DNA of 64,000 bases from Volutella citrinella (lineage: Eukaryota > Ascomycota > Sordariomycetes > Hypocreales > Nectriaceae): the NCBI GenBank assembly GCA_034401135.1, contig JAWZSP010000007.1, forward strand, positions 4,154,001 through 4,218,000, read 5' to 3'. The notes below the pieces were generated by a model that was not told the origin of the DNA, ran no database searches, and saw only the letters and a list, made by a program, of their open reading frames with translations. A program made the translations under genes and the position numbers. Below, one piece after another: positions 1 to 11,291 of this stretch (its first letter is position 1; every line of letters begins with the position of its first letter).

Positions 1-222
1 CGGGGTGCCTTTTAGAATAATTTAAACACCAAGAACACTACGACTAATGAGAATCGAGATGGTAGGATTCTGTTGGGAGCCCAACAATGGTGCCCTGTGT
101 TGATATCTCGAGAACGAGTTCTTGATCCAACCTTGGATTCCTTCTGAAGTGTAAACTGTTGAATTGAACGAGGATAGAGTATCAATTTGTATTTCACAAT
201 CTGGCATCAATCAGACAATTCT

Positions 223-1792
223 CTAGGAGCTCACTTCCACCACTCCATTTGCCACCGGACGAACAAGGCCCTTGAGATCATTCGACTCAGGTCCCTGACT
301 TTCTGCCACAATGGCAGTCTCCTTCTTCTCCTTTGAGATCCCCACCCCGCCTGCCGCATTGCGACGCCTCTCCATCTCAGCCTGCGCCTCCTGGACTGCC
401 TTGTTGTACAAATGTCCCCTATCCGTGAGCTCCACATCGTCCAGGACCGGTGCGGCCGACAAAGCCATGAACGCACGCAAAAGCCAGTCAGCGTCTGTGA
501 GCTTCATCATGTCCTTAACCAAAAAAGAAGCGGGCCCAGGGAAGCAGAAGAGTGCCTTGCAGATCAGCTGGGATCGTTCCAAGGCCGTTGCGGCAGCCTG
601 TTCTCGGGCTTGGGCATAGTCGGCCAGAGCAGACTTGATAGACTCATGTGACAGTCTCTGGCCGGCCGGGGAGGAGCTTCGGGCCTTGACGAGTTTGTTG
701 ACCAGCATGGCGCACGATTCAATGGCCTGGTTGGCCCCTTGGCCGCCTGCAGGCGTCGTCTTACACGCAGCATCGCCGACTATGACGGTGCGGTCCGTGT
801 GCCAGCCTTTGGCGACGCCCTCTTCAACAGCAATCTTGACAGCCACAATGCGGTTCTTGTAGATGTCTCCAAACGTCAGCTCTGGCGTGACGCGGACGTG
901 GCCGACAGCCTGGCACAGCGCCTCAGCCTCGGCCTCGGTATATCGCGGAGCCTCGGAGAGTGGAACAGTCTTGTTGAGGTTCTCGAAGACAAACCAGAAG
1001 ATGACGCCGTCCTTTCCGGTGAATCCAATGACAGTCTCCTGCTCTCGATACACTGCGAACCGCTCCCCTGTGGCGATGCCTTTAGTAGGTCCCGACATGC
1101 CGTAGACGGTGGAGAAGCCAACGCCGAGGTCTGGACACGAGTCAGTAAGGGCTGCGTCAGGGCTGATTACTTGGGAACTCACAGTCATCTGCAGTCATCT
1201 TGCCTGGCAGAGAGGAATCAATGTGCTTGCGAACGGTGCTTCGCACGCCATCTGCGCCAATGACAAGATCCGCCGTGATGGTCATGCCGTTGCTAGTCGT
1301 GACGGTGACATGGTCGTCGGATTCCTCAATGGAAGCGACACGCGCATATGTTCTAACACACTCGGTGCGCTTGATGCGACGCACCATGATTGGCATCAAC
1401 TTCTGGCGTTCGATGAAGATGACGGGATATCCGATCCTTGGCTCGAGTTAGACATGAAGAGCCGAGACGGAGAGTATCAGCCATACGAACCTCTCGCGGT
1501 AGTGACCCATGGCGGTGGAATCAGACATCATGTTGCCCTCGCTATCATAGGAGAACCACCTGTCTAGGGGCACAGTGGCCTTCTCAATGTCCTCAACGAG
1601 GCCCAGCTGGTCGAGAATGCGCAGTCCATTGGGCTGCAGGCCAATGCCGGCGCCCCTGTCAGACTCGAGGGTATCGCGTCCCTCGAGGAGAAAGTAGCTG
1701 ATGTTGAGCCTCTCAAACATTAGCGCGAGGGTGATGCCGGCGATTCCTCCTCCGGCAATGACGACGTCATAATGTTGGTTGGGTTGAGCCAT
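223..1792 (-). CDS. FAD-dependent monooxygenase (UbiH/PaxM-like), 3 exons
   Basis: Group A flavin monooxygenase that would hydroxylate or epoxidise a small molecule using NAD(P)H. The proposed exons are 1792-1491, 1436-1183 and 1130-223, giving 487 residues. The first intron uses a GTTCGT donor, chosen because it restores the conserved GYPVIF-x-ERQKL stretch; the second is GTGAGT...CCAG. Near the N-terminus is the FAD dinucleotide motif GGGIAG, followed by the [11 protein letters not shown] loop. The mid region has the second FAD segment (VIGADGVRS), and near residue 320 is the [20 protein letters not shown] motif that binds the FAD ribityl chain. The overall pattern resembles fungal meroterpenoid and polyketide tailoring enzymes; that resemblance is family knowledge and the substrate is unknown. 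It is divergent from the O-methyltransferase at 2249 with a shared promoter, which suggests co-regulation. Confidence 0.88.
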
Positions 1793-2248
1793 GGTGAGCT
1801 AGCAGCAGTGGGCGTTGGTCTGTTTGTTTGTTCGTTTGTCTGTTTCTTGGGAGGAACGAGCATTTCATCCAATTTTAATACCACAGAAGTCCGGCATTGA
1901 GAGACGTTGCAAGTGCCATCATCATTCGACTTTTCTCATCAGTCGATTTTCTGGGCAGCTCGAGACTATGGCAAAAGTAGCATCGCCAGTTGGGCGAATG
2001 TGGTGTGCCGAAAATCTCCGATTTTTCTGAGACAGCCACGACGGCAGGTCATCATGGGCGAGACATCGGATCGTTTCGGGCCCCGAATTGAGTGTAATGC
2101 AACGTTGGAAAACGATGCATCTTCTCACGTACAGCATCAAACCCATTTTGCATATGTATCAAATCTCTCTCGCTGCATTCAATTACCTGCAACCCAATCC
2201 TGGTTCCCTTTGACATTCTATCAATCACACATACAATTGTCGCCCAGC
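1793..2248. promoter_or_regulatory. Divergent promoter between monooxygenase and O-methyltransferase
   Basis: This 456-bp stretch separates two start codons that face away from each other. No convincing coding signal is present. It probably drives both genes. I see no clear zinc-cluster palindrome in it. Confidence 0.5.
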
Positions 2249-3703
2249 ATGGTAGCAGAGACGGTTTCTAACGGCACCAATGGCGTGAACGGCAGTAATG
2301 GCACCAACGGCCACGCTGCCAGTTCTTCGCCCCTGGAGCTCCTAGTCCAAGACCTCGCCAAGCAGACCAAGACGTTCAACGACTACCTTCGCGCCAACAA
2401 GCTCCCCGAGCCAAGCTTTGAGCGTCATGGGCCCATCTTCACCCTCTCCCCACAGGCCCCGGAGGAAGCTCAGGTTGCTAAGGAGAAGCTGCTCGATAGC
2501 GCACTGCAAATCTTCCAGCTTGTCTCGGGCCCGGGAGAATATTTGCAGAATGTCATCACGGGGGTGAGCAATATCAGCCATGGTGGACAACTTGCGAACT
2601 GACTTTTGCATTAGTACCATTACATGGAGATTCTCCGGTGGATGAGCCACTTCAAGATTTTTGATCTCGTGCCACTGGAGGGCAAAATCGCCTACTCAGA
2701 GCTTGCCGCCAAGGCCGGCGTGTCAGAACTGCGGCTCAAGACACTGGCCCGCATGGGAATGACGAACCACCTCTTTGCCGAGCCCGAGTCTGGTTTTATT
2801 GCGCACTCGGCCACGTCGGCGGCTCTAGTGACCAACAACAAGTTCTCGGACCAGCGAATCTGGATGACCAGCATCATCGCCCCGGTCATTGCGTCCATGG
2901 TGACGGCCCACGAAAGGTGGCCTGACAGCACGGCGCCCAACAATTCGGCCTTTAGCGCTGCCTTCAACACGGACCTCCGCATGTATGAATACATTGCGAA
3001 GCAACCTGAGCTCTACAAGCTGTTTGGTCGCGTCATGGACGCCATTGCCACCAGCCCCAAGAGCGATTTGAAGCACCTTGTCAGCGGCTTTGACTGGGCG
3101 AGTCTCGGAAGCGCAAAGGTGGTTGATGTAAGCTCTCTTCGTTCGTCTTGGCCCAGATTTATCGGACTGACCGTGGTTTAGATTGGCGGCAACATTGGAC
3201 ATAGCTGCGTAACACTGGCAAAGGCCTTCCCCGACTTGAAGTTTATCGTTCAAGATATTCCGCACGTGGTCGAGGAGGGCATCAAAGTCATAAAGGAGAA
3301 CAACGAAGCCAGCATCGCCGAGCGAATCGACTTCCAGGAGTACGATTTCTTCCAGAAGCAACCCGTAGAGGGCGCCGACGTCTATCTTCTACGCCAGATC
3401 TTCCACAACTGGGACTTTGAAAACTCTGTTGCGATCCTCAAGAACACGGTACAGTCCATGGGTCCGAAGTCGCACGTGCTGATCATGGACTTTGTGGTCC
3501 CGGAGCCTGGTACTGTGTCTTCGGTGAACGAGCGAGTGCTGCGCTCCCGAGATGTGGGTATGATGCAGCTTTTCAACTCGCTGGAACGCGACCTGGAGAG
3601 CTGGACGGCAATCTTGGAAGCAGTGGACTCGAGACTCAGGATCAAGACGGTCAACACGCCGTACGGTAGTTTCATGTCGGTGATTGATGTAGTTCTAGGG
3701 TAG
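2249..3703 (+). CDS. SAM-dependent O-methyltransferase (plant/fungal COMT-like), 3 exons
   Basis: Exons 2249-2563, 2615-3127 and 3182-3703 give 449 residues. A low-complexity Asn/Gly/Thr-rich N-terminus precedes a winged-helix dimerisation region, then a class I SAM fold with the glycine-rich motif VVDIGGNIGHS at the second splice junction. The catalytic base histidine is in LLRQIFHNW, in the usual place for the Methyltransf_2 family, and the C-terminal segment ends in a family-typical TPYGSFMSVIDVVLG. Length and order match fungal polyketide O-methyltransferases. It should methylate a phenolic hydroxyl of the cluster product; the exact substrate cannot be read from sequence. It shares a promoter region with the monooxygenase on the other strand. 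Confidence 0.92.
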
Positions 3704-4318
3704 CTCCTGGACAATTGCCATAGTCAAAGGAATACGAATATAGAATGGCTTTATACAATTCCATCTTCCAAGTTGTGTGCTTGAATTTGCGTCCCTTGTT
3801 TAAGCCAGAGCTGAATGTGTAAGAGGGATTGTGGTGATAGAGATGCCATCGCATCCACTGGCATCCGATGACCTCCAGAACTCTCTGTTGCACCGAAGGA
3901 GGACAATCGTCAGCTAAACGAGAATGCTGCTAGTGCAACTGCAAGGATCTGCGATCGCCGAGATGATCGACATGCCGTCTTATTTCGGAGTGCCACACAC
4001 GGGCCAGCCTGACGAATCGGCAACGAGTGTTACGCGATTATGCGAGACGGCGAGATGCCGGCTTTCCCCTCGCTCGCGCTTCGGCAGACTCGCAAAGGTA
4101 GCTGTTCGCGTCGCGGACAAGGCCTTGGACACACAGGCCGGACATTTTCGGTCAATCCAGCAGATGCATAAAGTTGATGCATCAACAATGGATCATTCAA
4201 AAGCCCCAGGCAAGCTGAGACAACTAGACTCGCCATCCCGACTCATCCCGGACTGATTACACCATACCACCCATCCATTGCCATTCCGTTTACCTGCCCA
4301 TTGGTCGCCGGCGCCATC
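3704..4318. promoter_or_regulatory. Intergenic region upstream of the NmrA-like gene
   Basis: Non-coding as far as I can see. It contains a tandem pair of related octamers, TTACGCGA then TTATGCGA, at 4030-4045, about 275 bp before the next start codon. The second octamer matches exactly one arm of the palindrome at 7923-7939 in another promoter of the same neighbourhood. Confidence 0.4.
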
Positions 4319-5299
4319 ATGTCATCCCCGCACTTCTCCAGCGTCCTCGTCTTCGGCGCCACCGGTGAGGTCGGCTCGGCCGTTGCCCTCGAGGCCCACG
4401 CCCAGGGCGCCCGCGTCCACACGGCCCTGCGCGACCCCTCCAAGGCCAACCAGTGGATCTCGCCCGAGCAGGAGAGCGCCGCAGGTCTGCATCGAGTTGT
4501 CGCCGACCTGACCGACCCGGAAGCCATCAAGCGGGCGGTGCGTGACACGGGCGCCCAGGCTGCCTTCATCTACGCCGTGCGCTCGCAGGACAATCTGCGA
4601 GCGGCCATGTCCGCACTTCGGGATGCCGGCATCCAGCACGTAGTGTTCTTGTCGACGGGCCAGGTCAACACTGCGGGCGCCACAAAGGGCGACATCCGCT
4701 CGATCGGACGCGATCACTTCATCCCTTGGCAGCATGCGCAGATCGAGGTGGGACTCGAGGAGCTTGACATCTCGCACACGGCTGTGCGGGCCGGCTTCTT
4801 TGCGAGTAACCCGCTGCGCATCTATCTCGATCGGGCTTCGGAGCCCAAGCAAGTCAACCTGCTGGCTCCCGAGGTGCCGCATGACCCCATCGACCCGGCA
4901 GACATTGGACGTGCCGCCGGTGCCTTGTTGGTCAACCCGCGTCTGTACGCCAGCGGCTACCAGGGGTCGCCCACTAAGGACGTCGTCTACCTCAGCGGGC
5001 CAGCGCTTCTGTCTCAGACGGAGCAGTGGGACATTATCAACCGCGAGCTCGTCGCGGCCGGCAAGCCCCAGGTCAAGGTCAATCACATCACGGTCGAGCA
5101 GTACCTCGAGAACCTGGGGGCGCTCCATGTGCCAGAGGTGGTCGCCAAGTCATTGGCAAAGTCAATGGTTGAGACCAGGGCCCTGTATGCGGCCGAGGAC
5201 TACGAGAGGCAGCGGGGCAATGTTGAGCTCGTGACAGGTCGCAAGGCGACGTCCTTTGAGGACTTTGTCAGGAGAGAGATTCCAAGGTACTTTGACTGA
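4319..5299 (+). CDS. NmrA-like / isoflavone-reductase-like NAD(P)-binding protein
   Basis: Single-exon gene of 326 residues from the ATG at 4319; an in-frame ATG at 4301 would add six residues. The N-terminus carries the Rossmann dinucleotide motif GATGEVGSAVA, typical of the NmrA/isoflavone reductase branch of atypical short-chain dehydrogenases. Further conserved features are VVADLTDPEAIKRAV, the VFLSTGQV strand and the C-terminal helical FEDFVRREIPRYF. Members act either as reductases on aromatic or polyketide intermediates or as redox-sensing regulators; its position between tailoring genes favours a reductase, but that is inference. It converges on the regulator gene ending at 5427, leaving 127 bp between them. 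Confidence 0.85.
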   Translation: MSSPHFSSVLVFGATGEVGSAVALEAHAQGARVHTALRDPSKANQWISPEQESAAGLHRVVADLTDPEAIKRAVRDTGAQAAFIYAVRSQDNLRAAMSALRDAGIQHVVFLSTGQVNTAGATKGDIRSIGRDHFIPWQHAQIEVGLEELDISHTAVRAGFFASNPLRIYLDRASEPKQVNLLAPEVPHDPIDPADIGRAAGALLVNPRLYASGYQGSPTKDVVYLSGPALLSQTEQWDIINRELVAAGKPQVKVNHITVEQYLENLGALHVPEVVAKSLAKSMVETRALYAAEDYERQRGNVELVTGRKATSFEDFVRREIPRYFD

Positions 5300-5426
5300 C
5301 TGAAGTAGACGATAGAACCAACAGACTTAGATTAGAACGCGTAGATGCATTTACATGTCCTCATTCTATATTCGCTACTCCCTTCGCTAGTATTTTTTTT
5401 TTAAATTAAATGCAGCCAGACCAACA

Positions 5427-7778
5427 TCAGGAAAATCTGGGAGGGATCCCAAGATCAACGCCCGTAAGCGACAGAGCGGCGCCATCATCGACATCAATCC
5501 AGGGCCAATCGGGAATGAAGCCCATAAAAGGGCCCAGCGTTTCAGTACCAAGAACCTTTTGGAGAGTATCTGAATGGCCTCCATCAAACGGAACCGAAGA
5601 CAGCGAAGAATCGGGCGTTGGTAAGCAGCTTGGTGTCTCGGGCTGCAGCGAATGCAAAGCGCTGGAATACGTCGACAGTGTGTGTTGCGAGAGAACCCCC
5701 GATGTCGCAGCGTCCCGTTGCTGAGCCCTTCTTGCAGAATGCGTCGACCTCCCTGGATCTGTCCGCTGCATCTCCTGGACGTATCGAGCCTTGGCCATGA
5801 GACGTCGGATCGGTCGCCACAGCGCAAGCCGGCTCTCGTCCTCGCGATTCCCATCTACTCTCCAACCATCGTACACGGTTGTGACGTAGTTCCAGGCGCG
5901 ATCATACTCGGGAGACTGCGGTCGCAGACACAGTTCGGAAAGCACAAACGCCATGGCACCCCACTGGATATGTGTCTTTGAGTACCAGGTGAACTGCATG
6001 ATGACTTGGTTGGTCAGGAGCATGGCCGACACCTCGAGAATATCGACCGAGGTTCGAAAGAGGTCGTCGCGCATCTTGCTCTTGAGTTGGCTGGTGCTCC
6101 CCGGGGTTGTAGGAAGCTGAGTGCTCGTCGTCTGCCCACCTGCATCCTTTTCTCGAGATGCGACCGAGTATTGTGTTACAAGCCAGAAGCGAGAGAGGAT
6201 GATGCGAGCCACAGCCGAGGACAGGAGCTGGAAGGGAACAGAGGGATTGCAGATGGGCAGATACTTGTCGCGCAGCCTGGCTTCCAAGTCCTGGATGAGC
6301 GTCCGGCGCTCGTTGGGGGGATCGGAGCTGTCATCGGGCATCGGGTCGTCGCCGCTGGTTTGCTGCTGCTTGGTGTGGCCCAGCTTCCATCCAGTCTGGA
6401 TGGCTTCACACCGGACCAGAGACAGCGTCATGTCGGTCGCGAGATCCCACCTCTCGGCTGGAGGCTCGAGCATCTCGGGCGACAAGTCGGCGTCATTGAT
6501 GTGCAATGGCGGCTTGGTGTCTGAGGCGAACCCCCTCGCGATGGGCTCGTTGCAGTGGTACTCTGACGATCGGCTGTCGATGATGCAAATCTGCCACCAC
6601 AGCCGGCGGCGCAGCTCCGTCTCGAATGGCTTCAGCCCAAACACGGCTCCGTCACGGTGAAGACCCATGGTGCGCGCGATGTGGTAGATGACAGCCGTGA
6701 GCGACCATGCCGCGCGCGAGTCGTCCTCGTTGGGTAGCGAGGACAGGAAGAGCACGGTGGCCTGCAGCATCATGATGCTCTGGGTGTTGAGCAGGTTTCC
6801 TCTGGCGAGGGCCTGTTCCACTGCGAACCGGTATCTCTCCAGCGCGGCCTCGCGCGTCTCGCCCAGGATCTTGAGGCATTGCTCCGAGCTGAGGCTGATG
6901 ACGGCCGAGTAGTGGATTGTAAACAGGAGAGCCTCAGTATGCTTGTCGATGCTATCAAGCGACGAGATGGCATCCCAGTAGACTCTTGTCAGGGTGGGCA
7001 TGTGGAAGATGCGGACCAGAGGCGCGACATTCTCGCTGAATGCGGCGAAGAGGGTGACGGCCTGGGACAGCGACGGGTGGTAGTGGTACAGAGAGGAGGC
7101 TATTGCGCGATAGCCGAAAATGGCAGCATTCAGTCCCTGCTGCGGCGACGGGGAGGTGGCGGTCGTGGTGGTGGAAGAGGCGAGAGATGGCTCGTAGCCG
7201 GCGGCGTCTTCACTGGCCGGCTCAAAGAGGAGATCGCGGAGTTCTTCAACCTGCGGCACACCACGTTAGACACGATATGAGGATGTGATTGTCGACGGGA
7301 ACATACCTCATTGGACAAGGTGACCCACAAGGCATTGTTCACATAATAGCTCTTGGACTCGTCGACCTTGAGACGGCTAAAGTCTTGGTCAAACGAGTTG
7401 GTCTCGCTGTCTTGCGGGACTGGGGTGTCCAGGTCCTCACGGGCTGTGCGACTTGTTAGCAGCGACGCAACGAGATGACAAGGCTGAGAATGCTTCTATA
7501 ACCGTACCCGCCGCGCCGAACTGGCCAATGATGCTCTCGAGACGAGACAAACGCTCAGAGAGCTGGGGAGCGACACCGCGTCTCGGCCTCTTGGGCGCCC
7601 TGCCCCGACCGGGTGGGTAGACGCAGCCCACGTCGGATCGTCTGCAGTTGGAGCACTGGGGGACTTGGCGGTCGCACTTGACCCTGCGCTGGCGGCAGAG
7701 AATGCAGGTCCGCACCTGTGGGTGGTGGAGGTGTGGTGGTGACAGGCTTGGCATCGACAGGCTGTCGGTTGAATCCAT
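5427..7778 (-). CDS. Zn2Cys6 transcription factor with fungal middle-homology domain, 3 exons
   Basis: Exons 7778-7508, 7443-7307 and 7250-5427 give 743 residues. The zinc cluster lies at about residues 25-52: [11 protein letters not shown] followed by [10 protein letters not shown] and RRSDVGC, the standard C-x2-C-x6-C-x5-C-x2-C-x6-C spacing. A basic linker ([11 protein letters not shown]) and a short dimerisation helix ([16 protein letters not shown]) follow. The large last exon contains the Fungal_trans region with the [21 protein letters not shown] signature. It should bind CGG-type sites as a dimer in the nucleus. It is divergent from the DHA1 transporter at 8226, which together with position suggests a cluster regulator. 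Confidence 0.92.
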
Positions 7779-8225
7779 GATGATTTGGGTGGTGACGATA
7801 TTGTTCAGGTATTACGCGGACACAGCTTGGCAGAATGGGAGCGGGTGTGGATGATTAGGGGAGCTGGAGGATGCCGCAGCAATCCAGCCCACTAACGGCC
7901 GGGTCATCAGTTGGGTCGGCCGTCGCATAACTTATGCGAGATGCGCGAGCGAGCGCGAGGCCGAAGCAGCGACTACAACGCCAACCACGCCAGACGCAGC
8001 ACGAGCGAGTTCTAGATGCCAAGGTCGACGGCGGCCAAGATAAAAATCTGACCCGAGAGCTGGAAATGCATTCTGCCCTTCTACCTACCTAATCAATCCA
8101 GGCAAATCGCAACAAACTCCTCCGCCTGATCTATCTCGACCCCCTCGGCTTACACCCAGAACGGCATCGTGCATCACATCCCCCCACCGCCACCCAGGCC
8201 ACATCCGGCCGTCTTACAGACCAGC
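7779..8225. promoter_or_regulatory. Divergent promoter, regulator gene and DHA1 transporter
   Basis: The 447-bp region between two divergent genes holds a perfect inverted repeat at 7923-7939: TCGCATAA, one C, TTATGCGA. A CG-rich tract follows directly. Sharing of one arm with the promoter of the NmrA-like gene makes it a candidate binding site for a cluster regulator. Confidence 0.5.
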
Positions 8226-9997
8226 ATGGACGCGCAAAGAGGAAACGCGTCTCCCAAAGAGTCTACAATGGGCACCGGGGACGACTCTCCCCCGGCGGCC
8301 ACCGACGTCGTCAGCTTCGACGGCGACGCTGACCCGCTCAACCCCCAGAACTGGCCCATGGGGAAGAAGGTCTACACCACAGCCCTGTGGGCCCTGACGA
8401 CGTGCTGGATCACCTTTGCGTCCGCCATCTACTCGGCTGGCACGGCAGAGATCAGCCAGGAGTTCCATGTCTCGTACGACGTGGCCAACGCGGGCACCAG
8501 CCTGCTCATCTTTGGCTTCGCCCTCGGGCCCATGCTGTGGGCGCCGCTATGCGAGGTTTACGGCAGACGATGGCCTGCGCTAGCGGTGCGAACCCCCCAA
8601 GCACACCCCCAAGAACAAGGCCCCCTGCTAACTGCGCTGCAACCCCAGCCCTACTTTGTGAGCGCCGCCTTCGCCTTTGGCACCGCAACCGCCAAAGACA
8701 TCCAGACCATTCTCATCACGCGATTCTTCGCCGGCGCCTTTGGCAGCTCGCCCATCTCCATCACCGGCGGCTCCATTGTCGACATCTGGACCCCTCGGCA
8801 GCGCGGGACCCCCATGGTCTGCTATGGCATCACCATCGCAGCTGCGCCGACCCTGGGCCCCATCATTGGCGGCGCCTTCATCGCCAGCGGCCACGGCTGG
8901 CGCTGGACCCAGTACCTGACAGGGATCCTCATGATGGCACAGTTCGCCCTCGACCTCGTCTGGCTCCACGAGAGCCACGCTGACGTGCTGCTGGCCCGCA
9001 AGGCAGCCCATCTCCGTCGGGCTACGGGCAATTTCGCCCTACACGCCAAGGTATCTCGGCCCGCTCCCGTTGTCCCTTGGATCGAATCGGAACTTTTGCT
9101 TACTGACGGACCTTGGCATCCCATCTACAGTGGGAGGAGGCTAGCCCGACATTCAGAGGCCTGCTCAGCACGTATCTCGTACGCCCGTTTCAGATGCTTC
9201 TCGATCCCATCTGCTTGTTGCTGACCATCTACACCTCATTCGTCTACGGTAAGTTCCGTCGAATGACAACGCGATGAGAGAAGAATCCTCTCCACCGCCG
9301 GGTTGATGTTTGCCCATGCTGACTCTGGTCAATCGACGTAGCAATCCTCTACGCGAGCTTGGAGAGCTTCGCCCTCGAATATGGCCGATATCGTGGCTGG
9401 GGCCCGGTCGTCAGCCAGCTGCCATTCCTGGCGCTCCTGCTCGGCTGTCTTGTCGCCGCCGTGGCCAACATTTCCAACAACATCTACTACGGCAAGCGTT
9501 TGGTCGCCAACAACTTTAGGCCAGTCCCCGAAGCAAGGCTTCCACCAATGATGGTCGGCAGCTTTGCATTTTCGGCCGGACTTTTCTTATTCGGATGTGA
9601 GTTCCCTGCTGCCCCCTCTTCTCTCGGAGGCACAGCACCTAACCTAGCCATTCCAGGGACCTCGGCTGAGCATGTTTCGAGCCCCTGGCCGTCCATTGTA
9701 GGCGTCTTCCTGACTGGGCTTGGCTTCACCACCATCTTCCAGGCGTCTCTGCAATACCTTGTCGACACCTTCACCCGCTACAGCGCCAGCGCCATCGCCG
9801 CCAACACCCTAGTCCGATCCATGGCGGCAGGGGCCTTCCCGCTCTTTGTCTGGCCCATGTACGAGAAGCTTGGCATCGATTGGGGAAGCACCATCTTTGC
9901 CTGCATCAGCGTGCTTCTGCTGCCGGCTCCGTTCCTTTTCTTCAAATGGGGCCATCGCATCCGTGCTCGTGGCGAATTCAGCAAACTGTCAACGTAA
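8226..9997 (+). CDS. DHA1-type MFS multidrug transporter, 5 exons
   Basis: Exons 8226-8585, 8649-9050, 9131-9248, 9342-9596 and 9657-9997 give 491 residues. The first intron (63 bp) has no stop, so reading through it would falsely add 21 residues. The cytosolic N-terminus ends with DPLNPQNWPMGKK, the hallmark run-in of fungal drug:H+ antiporters. TM2-3 carries the MFS signature GPMLWAPLCEVYGRRW and the TM5 antiporter-like stretch reads APTLGPIIGGAF. The C-terminal half has the AANTLVRSMAAGAFPLF segment found in polyamine and fluconazole exporter relatives. It is a plasma-membrane exporter, probably of the cluster product, judging by position. The alternative upstream ATG at 8169 would add a Pro-rich stretch and is less likely. 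Confidence 0.9.
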
Positions 9998-11291
9998 CGC
10001 CGCATGCTAGGACCCCGCTGACATGGGCACGGCGGCGTGATAAGCATAAGACTGGGCTGGCCACTATTCGCACGCCCATCATAACACTATTATCGATGCG
10101 GCATCACAAAAATGTAATTGCTGAACATGTCTCGATCCGGGTCATGATTGCGGAGCCGATTCGACACTCTACTGCCCTGTCAATCGCAGTCCTACCCTAA
10201 TAATTGGCTGGTAAACGACAATCCCCACGGAATGAGCTGTGGTTTCCACAAGCGGTAGGAACGCACCGGCAGTCCTGTTTTCTCGGCCCCAACTTGGGTC
10301 AATGCTGGACGCTTAGAGAGGCACAAGCCACACAGTCGGGCGGGAGCTACCAGCAGCGGGCTTAAAACACCTCAATGTACAGGTACTTATCAACCTCTTA
10401 AATAACTAGATCCAGACTATATTACACACTATATTGCTTACTCTAAACGACCTAGTTAAATATCAACTGTATTTAAAAACAAATTGTTCTTGATGATATA
10501 AAAGAGATTATAGGGTAGGCATATCTCGCGCCTTTGGTTTCCGTAGTGCTTATTCCTCGAGCATTCAGGCTGCTGTGTGGCCCATGTCCCCCCTGTTGTG
10601 TGGCCCGCGCCCGGCTGTTGAGCTTCTGCCCGTGGGCTCGCTGTGGCTGATCCAAGTCACAAGGATTCGAAATGTTGGCAGTAGCACAAGTTTTCGTAAA
10701 GCTTGAAGAGATGATCATCGCTGTTTGAAGCTAATAGGGACCACTCCCACAGTTCCTGTCATCAGATGGACCACGCTAGTATCCGTTTTTTTTTTAATCT
10801 GGTCTTGGAATCCGTACAGTTCGTTGATGGCCGGCGCCCGGCTGTGTGTCCCGCCCGTCCGCTCTCAGCCTCCTACGTAAGGTCCAGTATGTGCCTAACA
10901 GGGGGTTGGGGGTCAACCTGGTCAGGTTTCTCACGTCAGGGGGCCAGGTTACACCGTTATAGGCGCACCCAGGAGCCCACGCTGAAAACAATTCATATCA
11001 TAGGATCCAGATGCTAGTAAGCTGTGCTTGCGAGATAGCCTATTGGCGTAGGGTGCCGGGAGTCCGGCAGTCGATGCAGGGAATGTTCATGTAGCATGAT
11101 AATTATAAGACGTAGAAAATCTTGGCATGTCGTACCTCGTCCCAACCTGCCCCGCTACTTCGGCACGGTAGTCTGTCAGTTGAATACCGGAGTTCCATCC
11201 TTAGCCCCTACCTTGGCGACCACTGACGCAGCCTATCAATCTTTGCCTGTTTGCTGTGCCAAGCATTGTCACACTCTACAAGTCCCTAAAC
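9998..11291. other. Long intergenic stretch, no gene seen
   Basis: About 1.3 kb without a convincing gene. An AT-rich patch lies near 10380-10500 and GC-richer sequence follows. Several small open frames here have no codon bias or family resemblance. The last few hundred bases probably form the promoter of the AflR-like gene. Confidence 0.4.

Noticed and set aside
1..222. Possible 61-residue minus-strand peptide at the left edge
   Set aside because: AT-rich, no motif, and directly in the 3' flank of the monooxygenase gene.
739..1567. Long plus-strand frames opposite the first monooxygenase
   Set aside because: They lack any family motif, and the minus strand carries FAD-site motifs in the same DNA.
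4322..5128. 268-codon minus-strand frame opposite the NmrA-like gene
   Set aside because: A shadow of GC-rich third positions; the plus strand has the Rossmann motif and normal codon use.
8586..8648. In-frame reading through the first intron of the DHA1 transporter
   Set aside because: The 63-bp piece has GT and CAG ends and breaks the conserved loop WPALA-PYFVS; it is better read as an intron.
9998..11255. Several 60-100 codon frames in the long intergenic stretch
   Set aside because: Short, without splice partners or similarity that I can recognise; kept as non-coding.
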